Both the position numbers and the translations under genes were made by a program. Shown here one piece after another: positions 1 to 8,908 of a stretch of DNA of 64,000 bases (positions within the stretch are counted from its first letter, which is position 1; each line of letters opens with the position of its first letter). Under the pieces are notes generated by a model. It did no database searches. It was not told the DNA's origin and saw only the letters and a list, made by a program, of their open reading frames with translations. The stretch is from Algoriphagus aquimarinus (GTDB lineage Bacteria; Bacteroidota; Bacteroidia; Cytophagales; Cyclobacteriaceae), in the NCBI RefSeq assembly GCF_900112005.1, contig NZ_FOKK01000011.1, positions 1 through 64,000 of the forward strand, read 5' to 3'.

Positions 1-312
1 ATCGGCTGTCTGTACTTGCTTTTGAAGTTCTTTCTTCTGCTTCTCCAAAAGAAGCACTTTCTGCTCGAGCTCTAACAGTTTTTGATCCTTTGATTTAGGC
101 ATCTTTAAAGTGGATTTGTTCACCCAATCAAAGTTACCATATTTCCTTAACCAGCCTGTCACTGTAGAATGAGACTGAATTCCATACTTGCGCGCGGCGG
201 CTTTTATTCCCAATTCCCCACGCTCTATCTCTGAAACAACCGATAGTTTAAAAGCATAACTGTAATCTCGTTGGGTTCGCTTAACATACTTACTCTCTTG
301 TTCTTCTTTCAT
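1..312 (-). CDS. IS3-family transposase OrfA (helix-turn-helix), partial
   Basis: This open frame starts with ATG at 312 and runs off the left edge after 104 codons. Residues 15-60 form a helix-turn-helix of the transposase_8/HTH_28 type: YAFKLSVVSEIERG, then GIKAAARKYGI and STVTGWLRKYG. From about residue 75 the protein becomes a heptad-rich Leu/Glu/Lys stretch (LLELEQKVLLLEKQKKEL), the leucine zipper typical of IS3 OrfA proteins. In this family OrfA binds the element ends and is usually joined to OrfB by a programmed -1 frameshift. That junction is not in the window. No stop codon interrupts the visible part. Confidence 0.8.
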   Translation of the reverse strand, partial: MKEEQESKYVKRTQRDYSYAFKLSVVSEIERGELGIKAAARKYGIQSHSTVTGWLRKYGNFDWVNKSTLKMPKSKDQKLLELEQKVLLLEKQKKELQKQVQTAD

Positions 313-351
313 AACATTACATTTTGTGTAACGCTATTTCAGGACGGGACA
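1..351 (-). mobile_element. End of an IS3-family insertion sequence (partial)
   Basis: The left edge holds one end of an insertion sequence read on the minus strand. The likely outer end lies at about 351, where the minus strand reads TGTCCCGTCCTGAAATAGCG, a terminal sequence starting with TG as is usual in the IS3 family. It is followed inward after about 20 nt by the first transposase ORF. The remainder, including OrfB (DDE integrase) and the other inverted repeat, lies outside the window, so the exact ends and target duplication cannot be checked here. Confidence 0.65.
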
Positions 352-364
352 GTAACTAATTATT

Positions 365-399
365 AAAAAGCCTCACAAACTCATTTTGTGAGGCTTTTT
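365..399 (-). terminator. Rho-independent terminator after the metallophosphoesterase gene
   Basis: A near-perfect hairpin, AAAGCCTCACAAA / TTTGTGAGGCTTT, is flanked by A-runs on one side and T-runs on the other. It could therefore stop transcription from both directions. It lies just past the stop codon of the minus-strand gene ending at 417, and between that gene and the insertion sequence. Confidence 0.8.
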
Positions 400-416
400 A
401 AATGGTATTTGTATTC

Positions 417-3400
417 CTACTGTTTAATCATCTTTCCTACAAACACTCCGCTATCCTGACTTTCCACCATAATCACATAAGTTCCTGCAGCTAATCGAGA
501 TATCGCCAAGGTAACCGAACTTGGACTCTGACGAATCACCTCCACGATGGAACTGACTTCCTTTCCATTAGGATCATAAATCCTCATCGAATTCTCAGCA
601 AATTCCAAATCTCCCAAGGCTTGGATTTCAACTTGGGTAGAAGCTGGATTTGGATAGATCTTCAGTTCCTCAGACACTAAGATCCCTGGATTGAATATGC
701 CTGATATGGTCATAGTCACGGGAGCAAGGCGAGTCGTGCAGCCAGCTTCATTAGTCAATTCCACGCTGAATTCACCCATCTGGTTTACAGTCAGCGTTCC
801 TTGCGAGTCTCCTGTTAGTTTCTCTCCATTTCTAAACCACTGATAAGTGTAATTACCTTCAGGAGCTTTAAGAATATTTCCATCCACGACTATTTCACCG
901 CTAGGTTTGGCTAGGGATTCCACCACAAATTTCTCCGTTTCGAAAAGACACCCACCAGCATATCTGACAATAGCATGGTAGCTACCTCCTTCTTTTATTT
1001 CCAGGGTTTTGCCTGTGGCTTCACTCACTTCAGTTCCATTTCTTCTCCATCTTACCACTTCAAAGTCAGCTTCTGATACCAAAGTCAATACCTGACTTTC
1101 TCCTACACAGATAGCCGCTGGACCATTTACAGTAACAGGCCTAGTATTTACAGCTTTCACAATAGCACTTGCTAGTCTCACTGTATTAAGTCTAGAAGCA
1201 TCTGTAGCGATAATCTCAATAAATACATTCTTGCCTACATCTTCGCAGGTTATCTTTTGTTTATTGATAGTCAAACTTTCAATACCACAATTGTCTGATA
1301 AAGACTTTATGAAATCTTCGGGATTCAAGACCAACTCCCCAACACTCAAATCAAGCTTAACTTCAAAGTTTTTGGTTTCTAGTTGTGGGAATATTGGATC
1401 CTGAACCCTTACCTCAATTTTCTCTTCCCTAGAATTCCCTTTATCATCCGTAATCAATACTGTGATTTCTTGGTAACCCAAATCCTCACAAGAAAAGGAT
1501 GATTTGCTCAGCACCACGGTGTACTCTAAACTAATAGGCCACTTAGTGAATACTTGTTCAGGTTTTAAGGTTGCCTTGCCATCTTTATCAAGTAACAGCT
1601 CGACTTTATCCTTTGTCACTGGCGTCTCAGTAGCTTCTTCAAATCTTACATCTATTGAATTGGAAAAAACAGAACAGCCATTCACAGGCTTTACCTTAGC
1701 CCTGTAAACACCCGCCACACTAACGCTAAGCTCTTTCGTAGTATTAGCTGAAAGTTGCTCATCTCCCTTGTACCAAGCCTCTACCGTGTAGTCGAACTCT
1801 GAACCCAGAGTCAATTTCACTGTGCTTCCTTTCACTCCTTTTGTAGGGCCGCTTATTGATATCTTTTTGCTCTCTGTGGTCTCTATCGTCAGGTAGGCAA
1901 CCGACTCGGTTGCATTCCCTGATTTATCTTTTACCAAGAGATTAACTTTAATTGGAGTTTTGGTCGTAAGATCCCCGCAACCAAGGGTCTTGGGAGTTAT
2001 TACTACCTCTAGCTCATCAGCACAGTTATCGCTCAGATTTTGGATGAAAAAATCAGCTTTAAGTTCGAATTGTTTGCTAGTCACTAGATCAATCACCGCG
2101 GTATAATTCTTCACCTGAACCTTTGGAGCGATTTTATCCAACACCGTCACCTTCACCACTCCAGTCCATTTGACTTCCCCAGCTTCAGAAACCTTGACTT
2201 CCACTTCTTTTATCCCCAAATCAGTACAGGAATAGGCTAACTCTCTGGAAAACTGATAAGTGTAGTCAGCGGAATATCCAGAAGTAAAATAGCTTGAAGC
2301 TACGGTAGACACTACTCCATTTTCATCGAGATTAAGCGTAAGAGCATCCTTGAACACAGGAGTTGCAGCAGTTTTACGCAAGGGGATTTTCAAATTGACC
2401 ACATCTTTGTAAACCCTTCGTTCTACCTTCTGTAGATTATAATTTTGATCCACCACAGGAAAGGAATAAACAGGAGTGAAATTGACCAAAGCATATTCCT
2501 GATCGCCTTCCACGCTTCTTTCCAGATTCACTTCCAAATGTCCATAATGCTTTCCCCCATCTACTAACACAGGATTGGCACCGGATGTATTCCACTCTTC
2601 TACCGAACTCTGATCAGCAGACCATTTTCTATATTGGTTGTAATCTAGGGTGTTAAATGGATTGCCAAACCAGTCTCTCTTTTCACCTCGCAGTCCATCT
2701 CCAGCAACGCCCACATCGTAATACATCACGCCCTTACCGTCGCTATCCTCATCCACAAAACTTCTTTCAAACAATTCATCATGTCCTGAGAACACCGCAA
2801 CAACTCCATACTCTTCTAACATTGGATTGATCACCCTCATCGGAGTACCAACTTGTCCTATAGAAAGCTCATGATTCAAAGGCACGCCATGTTCACCAGA
2901 AGAAAAAGCAATGTGATGGTATTGTACAAAGATCAATTGGCCATTTTCACTGGCATTTTTCAGGTTTTCTTCCAACCAAATATATTGGTCACTTCCAGGT
3001 CCATAACTGCTCAAATCATTTCCTCCAGCCGCATTGTATTGTGCTTGAGTATAGTTCTCCTGTGTGTCAGTACCTGGCAGGGTATATTGTTTTCCTGTAA
3101 GTTTTGGCTGCCCGTCGAAATCAGCAGCCGTCTGATCTGGAGTTCCATTGCTGGAGTCTAGTGTCAAAATAGTCACTGGCCCATAATCTACGCGATAATA
3201 ACTCTGACGATGTTTTTGTAGTGGATCTTCTGTCGGTGTTTCAAAATACGCGTGGAAACGCTTTCTACCCAAAACCGGGACGAAATCACCTTTTTCATTG
3301 GTGCTGTATCCGCCATTTATTCCTCCATACGCTTCCCAATTTCCCAATGCTGGAATGATTGCATAGCTGGACAAACCAGCTCCTTTTTCACCTGCATTTT

Positions 3401-4142
3401 GTCTAAAAAACTCATCCCAACCTGGCTGATATCCAGCTCCCTGCACCAAGTCTCCTGGCATGATGATAAAGTCAGGATCGCGTGAATTTATAATCTTCAG
3501 GTTTTCACTATATCCCTTTTCCTCCGTCAAAAAATAGTTGGGAAGCTCAAGGCCTTGCTCTATAGTAGTTCCAAACTTCTCCTTCCACAGGTCAGGAATA
3601 GTAGTAATCGGTCGAACTAATGGACTTCCCGGATACCATGCCCTATTAGTAACTCTACCTCTGGGGTCTGTTTCAGAATCTGCCAAAGCAATAAACCTGA
3701 TTTTCTCCCAGCTACTTTTGGAAGAAGGCATCGTGAAATCGCCTGAATAATCTACTCCTCCAAGAGTCACCACATAATTCACCTTGGTATCGGCAGGTAG
3801 ATCCACAGGATATCTATATCGAAACACCTGATCACTTCCGAGCCAGCTCCCCTGCTCCAAACCTTCAAGAACTTGATTTTTTTCTGGTGTAGTGTAATAA
3901 ATTTCAGGAACAGATTCAGCTGCAATTTCGCCTTCATAGATCACCGAACCACTAGCATTGGTGAGCTTAATAGAACTTGCAGTTTGAGAACTACTAAACC
4001 AAGTCAATTGAATTTTTCCCTCCCCATACACTTGTAGGTAAGGATAGATCCTAAATGGATTCACTCCCGAGATTTTCAGAGAAGCGAAAACTATAAAAAT
4101 CAATAACCCAACTACAAACAGTATATGCTTTTTCATAATCAA
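417..4142 (-). CDS. Secreted metallophosphoesterase-like protein with Ig-like repeats and T9SS type A sorting domain
   Basis: A 1241-aa exported protein. Residues 4-22 are a hydrophobic signal segment. Residues 30-140 look like the fibronectin-type domain that precedes the catalytic domain of purple acid phosphatases. Residues 150-480 are a calcineurin-like phosphoesterase domain: D155, GDLV (230-233), GNWE (267-270), YHH (408-410) and GHDE (453-456). The family usually has GNHE and GHxH, so two key histidines are replaced (W269, E456), and activity is uncertain. Residues 590-1140 hold Ig/HYR-like modules that appear duplicated. The last 80 residues (LKIYPNPASTQVEI to the C-terminus) are a type A sorting domain, which directs export by the type IX system. 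ATG at 4142 is used; ATG at 4136 is equally possible. The substrate is unknown. Confidence 0.85.
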   Translation of the reverse strand: MIMKKHILFVVGLLIFIVFASLKISGVNPFRIYPYLQVYGEGKIQLTWFSSSQTASSIKLTNASGSVIYEGEIAAESVPEIYYTTPEKNQVLEGLEQGSWLGSDQVFRYRYPVDLPADTKVNYVVTLGGVDYSGDFTMPSSKSSWEKIRFIALADSETDPRGRVTNRAWYPGSPLVRPITTIPDLWKEKFGTTIEQGLELPNYFLTEEKGYSENLKIINSRDPDFIIMPGDLVQGAGYQPGWDEFFRQNAGEKGAGLSSYAIIPALGNWEAYGGINGGYSTNEKGDFVPVLGRKRFHAYFETPTEDPLQKHRQSYYRVDYGPVTILTLDSSNGTPDQTAADFDGQPKLTGKQYTLPGTDTQENYTQAQYNAAGGNDLSSYGPGSDQYIWLEENLKNASENGQLIFVQYHHIAFSSGEHGVPLNHELSIGQVGTPMRVINPMLEEYGVVAVFSGHDELFERSFVDEDSDGKGVMYYDVGVAGDGLRGEKRDWFGNPFNTLDYNQYRKWSADQSSVEEWNTSGANPVLVDGGKHYGHLEVNLERSVEGDQEYALVNFTPVYSFPVVDQNYNLQKVERRVYKDVVNLKIPLRKTAATPVFKDALTLNLDENGVVSTVASSYFTSGYSADYTYQFSRELAYSCTDLGIKEVEVKVSEAGEVKWTGVVKVTVLDKIAPKVQVKNYTAVIDLVTSKQFELKADFFIQNLSDNCADELEVVITPKTLGCGDLTTKTPIKVNLLVKDKSGNATESVAYLTIETTESKKISISGPTKGVKGSTVKLTLGSEFDYTVEAWYKGDEQLSANTTKELSVSVAGVYRAKVKPVNGCSVFSNSIDVRFEEATETPVTKDKVELLLDKDGKATLKPEQVFTKWPISLEYTVVLSKSSFSCEDLGYQEITVLITDDKGNSREEKIEVRVQDPIFPQLETKNFEVKLDLSVGELVLNPEDFIKSLSDNCGIESLTINKQKITCEDVGKNVFIEIIATDASRLNTVRLASAIVKAVNTRPVTVNGPAAICVGESQVLTLVSEADFEVVRWRRNGTEVSEATGKTLEIKEGGSYHAIVRYAGGCLFETEKFVVESLAKPSGEIVVDGNILKAPEGNYTYQWFRNGEKLTGDSQGTLTVNQMGEFSVELTNEAGCTTRLAPVTMTISGIFNPGILVSEELKIYPNPASTQVEIQALGDLEFAENSMRIYDPNGKEVSSIVEVIRQSPSSVTLAISRLAAGTYVIMVESQDSGVFVGKMIKQ

Positions 4143-4217
4143 ACAATTGAGGTGAATAAAGCACAGCTACATAATAAGCATAAGCTTTACAGGCACCAAG
4201 CTACAAAATATCAAGCT

Positions 4218-4235
4218 ATTTGATAGATATCAAAT
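4218..4235. promoter_or_regulatory. 18-bp palindrome upstream of the metallophosphoesterase gene
   Basis: ATTTGATA-GA-TATCAAAT is a perfect inverted repeat in the 116-bp gap between the DUF1573 gene and the metallophosphoesterase gene, both on the minus strand. It could be an operator for the downstream gene. This is inferred only from symmetry and position. A similar palindrome occurs at 19120-19138. Confidence 0.3.
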
Positions 4236-4258
4236 AATCAAAACGAGCTTTTCCTCAA

Positions 4259-5353
4259 CTATTCCACCCTACTTTTGAGCAGGAATAATTGCACTGGATT
4301 TAGCGGATCATTGGTGAATATGTAAATGTTTCGCTGATCTATCCCTTGTCTTCCCTTAGGGTCAAAAACCACTTTAAGTAAAATAGATTCGCCTGCTTCC
4401 AACGTAGTTTTCGGCAACTCAAGTTTAAGGCATTCACAATTCCCCTGTACTTTTTTGATTTCCAGCACTTGTTTACCTCTATTGTTCAAGACCACATTCA
4501 CTACTTGAATAGCATTTGCTTTAATCGTTTTCAAGTCTTTCTCCTTTGGATCGATGACTAGCTGTGGCACTAGATTCAAGTCATCTTTGGCAAAAGGCGC
4601 ATAGTATTCAAAAACATCAGCCAGTACATCAAGCTGTATAAAAGTGGTGCTATCCTTCCAATTAAGCGAAACTTGATCTTCGAAATAACCCAAGTCATTT
4701 TTCAACTTCCCATCATAAAGAACCTGAAGTAATCCTCGGTCATTTGGCATAATAGAATCCGTGAGCTGGCTAAACTGTATGTATTCCGGACCTGCAAACT
4801 GAAGGCTGTCTTTGTAAAAAGGAGTTTTGCCAAAATTGTAAACCTCCACCTGCTTCAATTTTGGTTGATTAGTAAACACCTCGCCCACATTTACCTTGGA
4901 AAGGCGAAAGCCCAAATCCCCTTTACGAGTTCTATACGTTCCTGCAGGGTCACTTGCTCTTGGAATAGCATTTCCTTCGATATAAAGCGTATCCTGCACA
5001 CCGAATAAATTGCCTTTCACAATGATCATCCTAGAAAACAAACCAGCGCCTGAAGAAGGGTCAAATGAAACTTGCAAAACTCCACTTTCTCCTACCTGCA
5101 AGGTGTCCTGAGTGTATTCAACGGTGGTACAACCACAATCCGTCACAACAGTTTCGATGAAAAACAGAGAATCCTGCGTATGGGTAAACTGAAATTCTGC
5201 TAACTGCGGACCCTGCTCTTCCAGAACAGTTCCCAAATCAACCTTATTCACTGCCCAGATCAACTTTGGTGTTATAGTCTCTTGAGCCAGTGTAAGTTGG
5301 GAGAAAAAGCAAAGAAATAAGAGGGTGTAAAGGGTCTTTTCAATTCTAATCAT
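4259..5353 (-). CDS. DUF1573 domain protein, exported, two DUF1573 modules
   Basis: A 364-aa protein with an N-terminal signal peptide (hydrophobic residues 9-22, ending LTLAQ). Residues 33-120 are a DUF1573 module with the typical D-CGCTT-V motif and the FDPSSGAG turn. A second module spans about 270-362 (NCECLKLELP, VVFDPKGRQG, IFTNDPLNP). DUF1573 is an immunoglobulin-like (ASH/HYDIN-related) fold common in exported Bacteroidetes proteins and has no established biochemical role. The middle 130-265 probably holds another beta-sandwich. It is divergent from trpS, with starts about 70 nt apart, and is followed by the metallophosphoesterase gene on the same strand, so the two may be co-expressed. 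Confidence 0.85.
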   Translation of the reverse strand: MIRIEKTLYTLLFLCFFSQLTLAQETITPKLIWAVNKVDLGTVLEEQGPQLAEFQFTHTQDSLFFIETVVTDCGCTTVEYTQDTLQVGESGVLQVSFDPSSGAGLFSRMIIVKGNLFGVQDTLYIEGNAIPRASDPAGTYRTRKGDLGFRLSKVNVGEVFTNQPKLKQVEVYNFGKTPFYKDSLQFAGPEYIQFSQLTDSIMPNDRGLLQVLYDGKLKNDLGYFEDQVSLNWKDSTTFIQLDVLADVFEYYAPFAKDDLNLVPQLVIDPKEKDLKTIKANAIQVVNVVLNNRGKQVLEIKKVQGNCECLKLELPKTTLEAGESILLKVVFDPKGRQGIDQRNIYIFTNDPLNPVQLFLLKSRVE

Positions 5354-5423
5354 GCCCGCAATTAACGCATAATTTCAAACGTATTATAGGCTGATTTACT
5401 TAATTTGCAGCAAAATCAGACCA

Positions 5424-6398
5424 ATGGCAAGAGTACTTACAGGCATTCAAAGTAGCGGCAGACCACACTTGGGGAATATCCTCGGTGCGATCGTCCCTGC
5501 TATTGAATTGATCAAACAGAACAAAGAAGAATCTTATATTTTTATCGCAGACTTACACTCACTCACCACTTCTAAGGATGGGGAACTGAGAAAGCAAAAC
5601 ACACTGGCTGTGGCTGCTGCATGGCTGGCTTTCGGATTGGACATAGAGAACACTACGTTCTACCGCCAGTCCAGAAGACCTGAAGTCGCGGAATTGAATT
5701 GGTATTTGAACTGCTTCACACCCTTTCCTATGCTTGCCAATGCGCATAGTTTCAAGGATAAGGCGGAAAAGCTATCTGATGTAAATGCGGGTTTGTTTAC
5801 CTACCCGGTATTGATGGCCTCAGACATTTTGCTGTATTCTGCAGATTTGGTTCCTGTCGGAAAGGATCAAATGCAACACCTGGAGATGGCTAGAGATATC
5901 GCCTCCACCTTCAACAGAATCGTCGGCGAAGACATCTTGACTATTCCAGAAGCCAGAATTGATGAAGTGGTGAAAACCATCCCAGGTACGGACGGCCAGA
6001 AGATGAGTAAGTCTTACAATAACTTCATTGATATTTTCCTTCCTGAAAAAGCACTGAAGAAAAATGTAAACAGCATCGTAACGGATAGTAAGGAACTAGA
6101 AGAACCTAAAGATCCGGATACAGACAATGTATTTAAGCTTTACAGTTTGATCGCTTCAGAAGAGCAGACCAAGCAAATGCGAGCAAACTACGAAGGCGGA
6201 AACTATGGCTATGGCCATGCAAAGAAAGAATTCATGCAGCTGATCCTAGATAAGTACAGGAAAGAGCGCGAGTTATTCGACTTCTATATGAGTCATCCAG
6301 AAGAAATTGAAATGAAGCTTGCCGCTGGCGAAGAAAAAGCCAAAGCTGTAGGAGCAGAATTACTCGATAAAGTAAGAGTGAAGCTGGGGTTTAAGTAA
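5424..6398 (+). CDS. trpS: Tryptophan--tRNA ligase
   Basis: Charges tRNA-Trp with tryptophan using ATP in the cytoplasm. The 324-aa length fits bacterial TrpRS. The class I signature is present as PHLGN (14-18, the HIGH-motif equivalent) and KMSKS (193-197, within GTDGQKMSKSYNN). The sequence GKDQMQHLEMARDIA (146-160) is the conserved block near the active site. The start is ATG at 5424, giving the usual MARVLTGIQSSG beginning. The gene is monocistronic: the upstream neighbour is divergent and a hairpin terminator follows at about 6476. Confidence 0.97.
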   Translation: MARVLTGIQSSGRPHLGNILGAIVPAIELIKQNKEESYIFIADLHSLTTSKDGELRKQNTLAVAAAWLAFGLDIENTTFYRQSRRPEVAELNWYLNCFTPFPMLANAHSFKDKAEKLSDVNAGLFTYPVLMASDILLYSADLVPVGKDQMQHLEMARDIASTFNRIVGEDILTIPEARIDEVVKTIPGTDGQKMSKSYNNFIDIFLPEKALKKNVNSIVTDSKELEEPKDPDTDNVFKLYSLIASEEQTKQMRANYEGGNYGYGHAKKEFMQLILDKYRKERELFDFYMSHPEEIEMKLAAGEEKAKAVGAELLDKVRVKLGFK

Positions 6399-6475
6399 AC
6401 ATTCAACCTTTGAGGTGTTATTTCGAATGAGGAACGAAGGAGAAATCTCCTCGAAGGTTTGATATCTTATTTTAC

Positions 6476-6514
6476 AAAAAATGGCTCCGTCATAGTTGAT
6501 GGAGCCATTTTCAT
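6476..6514 (+). terminator. Rho-independent terminator after trpS
   Basis: ATGGCTCC (6481-6488) and GGAGCCAT (6501-6508) form an 8-bp stem with a 12-nt loop, followed by TTTTCATTT. It lies about 80 nt after the trpS stop and just before the repeat array. Confidence 0.75.
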
Positions 6515-6527
6515 TTCTATTACTAAT

Positions 6528-7444
6528 CGTGCCTTTGGCACTCTGTCAAACTCACTCATCATACTACCCCAGAATTTCATTCTGGGCATCTACAGGCCTT
6601 GCCTTTGGCAAGAAACTTAAACCCACTACTAATATTGAGTTGTGCCAAAGGCACATATAGTAATAACCCTGAATCCAGCGAAGTGAAATTCAGGGTTAAC
6701 AAGAAGTCTCAGGTAAATGAGAGTGCCAACGGCACGATCGGTATCTCACTCAATCATAAAAGACCCCTTAATCCTTTGTGGAGTTCTTCGCGTCCTTCGC
6801 GATTTGGCGGTTTAAAAGGATACTTACTTTGTGCTTTACCGTTCGTGCCTTTGGCACTCTGTCAAACTCACTCATCATACTACCCCAGAATTTCATTCTG
6901 GGCATCTACAGGCCTTGCCTTTGGCAAGAAACTTAAACCCACTACTAATATTGAGTTGTGCCAACGGCACATATAGTAATAACCCTGAATCCAGCGAAGC
7001 GGAATTCAGGGTTAACAAGTAGTCTCAGGTAAATGAGAGTGCCAACGGCACGATCAGTCTGACACTCAATCATAAAAGACCCCTTAATCCTTTGTGGAGT
7101 TCTTCGCGTCCTTTGCAATTTGGCGGTTTAAAAGGATACTTACTTTGTGCTTTACCGTTCGTGCCTTTGGCACTCTGTCAAACTCACTCATCATCCTAAC
7201 CCAGAATTTCATTCTGGGCATCTACAGGCCTTGCCTTTGGCAAGAGAATTAAAACATGCAACTGAACAGTTGTGCCAAAGGCACAAATAGTAATAACCCT
7301 GAATCCAGCGAAGTGAAATTCAGGGTTAACAAGAAGTCTCAGGTAAATGAGAGTGCCAACGGCACGATCGGTATCTCTCTCAATCATAAAAGCCCCCTTA
7401 ATCCTTTGTGGAGTTCTTCGCGTCCTTCGCGATTTGGCGGTAAA
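6528..7444. repeat. Tandem array of a 316-bp hairpin-rich repeat (2.9 copies)
   Basis: Copy 1 is 6528-6843, copy 2 is 6844-7159 and copy 3 is 7160 to about 7444 (shortened at its end). Each copy holds seven inverted repeats. In copy 1 they are GTGCC-TTT-GGCAC (6529-6541), CCCAGAAT-TTC-ATTCTGGG (6568-6586), CTTGCC-TTT-GGCAAG (6598-6612), TGTGCC-AAA-GGCACA (6641-6655), TAACCCTGAAT with its complement (6664-6698), TCTCA-TGAGA (6707-6722) and GTGCC-AAC-GGCAC (6723-6735). Many differences between copies fall in loops (AAA to AAC at the fourth hairpin of copy 2). The tail (CTTCGCGTCCTTCGCG, GATTTGGCGGT) resembles intergenic repeats of Bacteroidetes. The array lies between convergent trpS and fabF. 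Short open frames inside it follow the repeat and are judged non-coding. Confidence 0.95.
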
Positions 7445-7451
7445 AAAAATA

Positions 7452-7483
7452 AAACCTTCGAGGTCTTAAAGACCCCAAAGGTT
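7452..7483 (-). terminator. Terminator after fabF
   Basis: On the minus strand AACCTTTGGGGTCT and AGACCTCGAAGGTT pair with a 3-bp internal mismatch and are followed by TTTTATTTTTTTT. It lies directly downstream of the fabF stop codon at 7491. Confidence 0.75.
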
Positions 7484-7490
7484 AGAAGGT

Positions 7491-8744
7491 CTAAACAAAC
7501 TCTTTGAAAACCACAGAGGCATTATGACCTCCAAATCCGAAAGTATTACTTAAGGCAACGGTCACTTTTTTCTCTAAAGCATGCTGGGTGACAATCTGAA
7601 TTCCTTCTGGAATCGCAGGATCCAGGTTTTCAGTATTTATGGTTGGAGGCACAATTCCTTCATTGATTGCTTTCACGCAAAATATTGCTTCAATCGCTCC
7701 AGCAGCTCCTAGCAAATGTCCAGTCATAGATTTGGTAGCCGAGATATGCAACTTATCATAGTTGCCATCCAATAACTTCGAAATGGCTTTGATTTCACTC
7801 AAATCACCTGTAGGAGTAGATGTGGCATGCGCATTTAAGTAATCCACATCCTGAATAGTCAAGCCTGCTTCTTCCAAGGCAAACTTCATGGAATGCATAG
7901 CTCCTGCTCCTTCTGGATGTGTAGCTGTCAAATGATATGCATCTGCTGTCATGGCTGCTCCTATCACTTCTCCATAGATTTTGGCTCCACGCTTTTTTGC
8001 ATGCTCATACTCTTCCAGAATCAAAGCTGCCGCTCCCTCGCCCATTACGAAGCCATCTCTTTCAGCATCAAAAGGTCGGGATGCAACTTCAGGATTTTCA
8101 TTTCTGGTAGAAAGTGCTTTCAAAGCATTGAAGCCTCCCATGGCTGCTTCGGTGATCGGTGCATCCGAACCACCAGTAATCATCACTTTTGCTTTTCCCC
8201 ACCTGATATAGTTGAAAGCATCCATGATCGCAGAGTTGGAAGAAGCACAGGCAGTGACAGAAGTATAGTTGATCCCCATAAATCCGAACTTCATGGAAAT
8301 CACTCCTGAAGCCATATTCACCAAGTATTTAGGGATGAAAAAAGGATTGAATCTCGGAGTAAGGTCATTACTGATAAACTCCTTCATCTCCTTTTCGAAA
8401 GTACCCATCCCACCTTGGCTCGTGCCCCAGATCACTCCTGCATCAAAAGGAGAGTCTAAGTTGGAAACATCTAAACCGGCATCTTCCAATGCTTCTGCTG
8501 CTGTATAAAGTGCATATTGAGTGTATAGATCCGATCTTTTGATGTCGTTTCGATCTAACCTTAGCGTCGCGTCAAAGTCTGAGATCTGGCAAGCAAATCG
8601 GGTTTTGAATTTTTCTGCGTCAAAATAGCTGATTGCTCCAGCACCGCTTTTGCCTTTTTTGGCATTCTCCCAGTTGCTCTTCACATCATTTCCAAGAGCA
8701 GATAATGCTCCCAAACCCGTAATTACTACTCTTTTTGAATTCAT
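7491..8744 (-). CDS. fabF: Beta-ketoacyl-ACP synthase II
   Basis: Catalyses the condensation of malonyl-ACP with a growing acyl-ACP in fatty acid synthesis. The 417-aa length is typical for FabF. The active-site triad is visible: Cys166 in SVTACASSN, His306 in NAHATSTPTGD and His343 in KSMTGHLLGAAGAIEA, with Lys338 also conserved. The N-terminus KRVVITGLGALSALGND is the standard FabF start. It is not next to acpP or other fab genes here and appears to be a single transcription unit ending in its own hairpin terminator. A specialised ketosynthase cannot be fully excluded, since the family is broad, but no polyketide or aryl-polyene genes surround it. Confidence 0.92.
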   Translation of the reverse strand: MNSKRVVITGLGALSALGNDVKSNWENAKKGKSGAGAISYFDAEKFKTRFACQISDFDATLRLDRNDIKRSDLYTQYALYTAAEALEDAGLDVSNLDSPFDAGVIWGTSQGGMGTFEKEMKEFISNDLTPRFNPFFIPKYLVNMASGVISMKFGFMGINYTSVTACASSNSAIMDAFNYIRWGKAKVMITGGSDAPITEAAMGGFNALKALSTRNENPEVASRPFDAERDGFVMGEGAAALILEEYEHAKKRGAKIYGEVIGAAMTADAYHLTATHPEGAGAMHSMKFALEEAGLTIQDVDYLNAHATSTPTGDLSEIKAISKLLDGNYDKLHISATKSMTGHLLGAAGAIEAIFCVKAINEGIVPPTINTENLDPAIPEGIQIVTQHALEKKVTVALSNTFGFGGHNASVVFKEFV

Positions 8745-8908
8745 CTTTTAAATATACATCAGGGAAAACTATTCCTTTTCGCATGAAAAAACCCGGCTAT
8801 TCACCAGGTCTTTCAAATTAATTATGGCTAATATCTAGATTCTTGATTCTAAAATCTAACATCTTAAATCTGTTCTAGTTATTCAATACCTATGTCTTTC
8901 TACTTAAA

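Noticed and set aside
6599..7507. Three small open frames (63-125 codons) sharing sequence such as LNPLLILSCAKGTYSNNPESS in the repeat array
   Set aside because: They follow the 316-bp DNA repeat exactly, are rich in hairpin-encoded residues and have no recognisable domain. They are by-products of the repeat.
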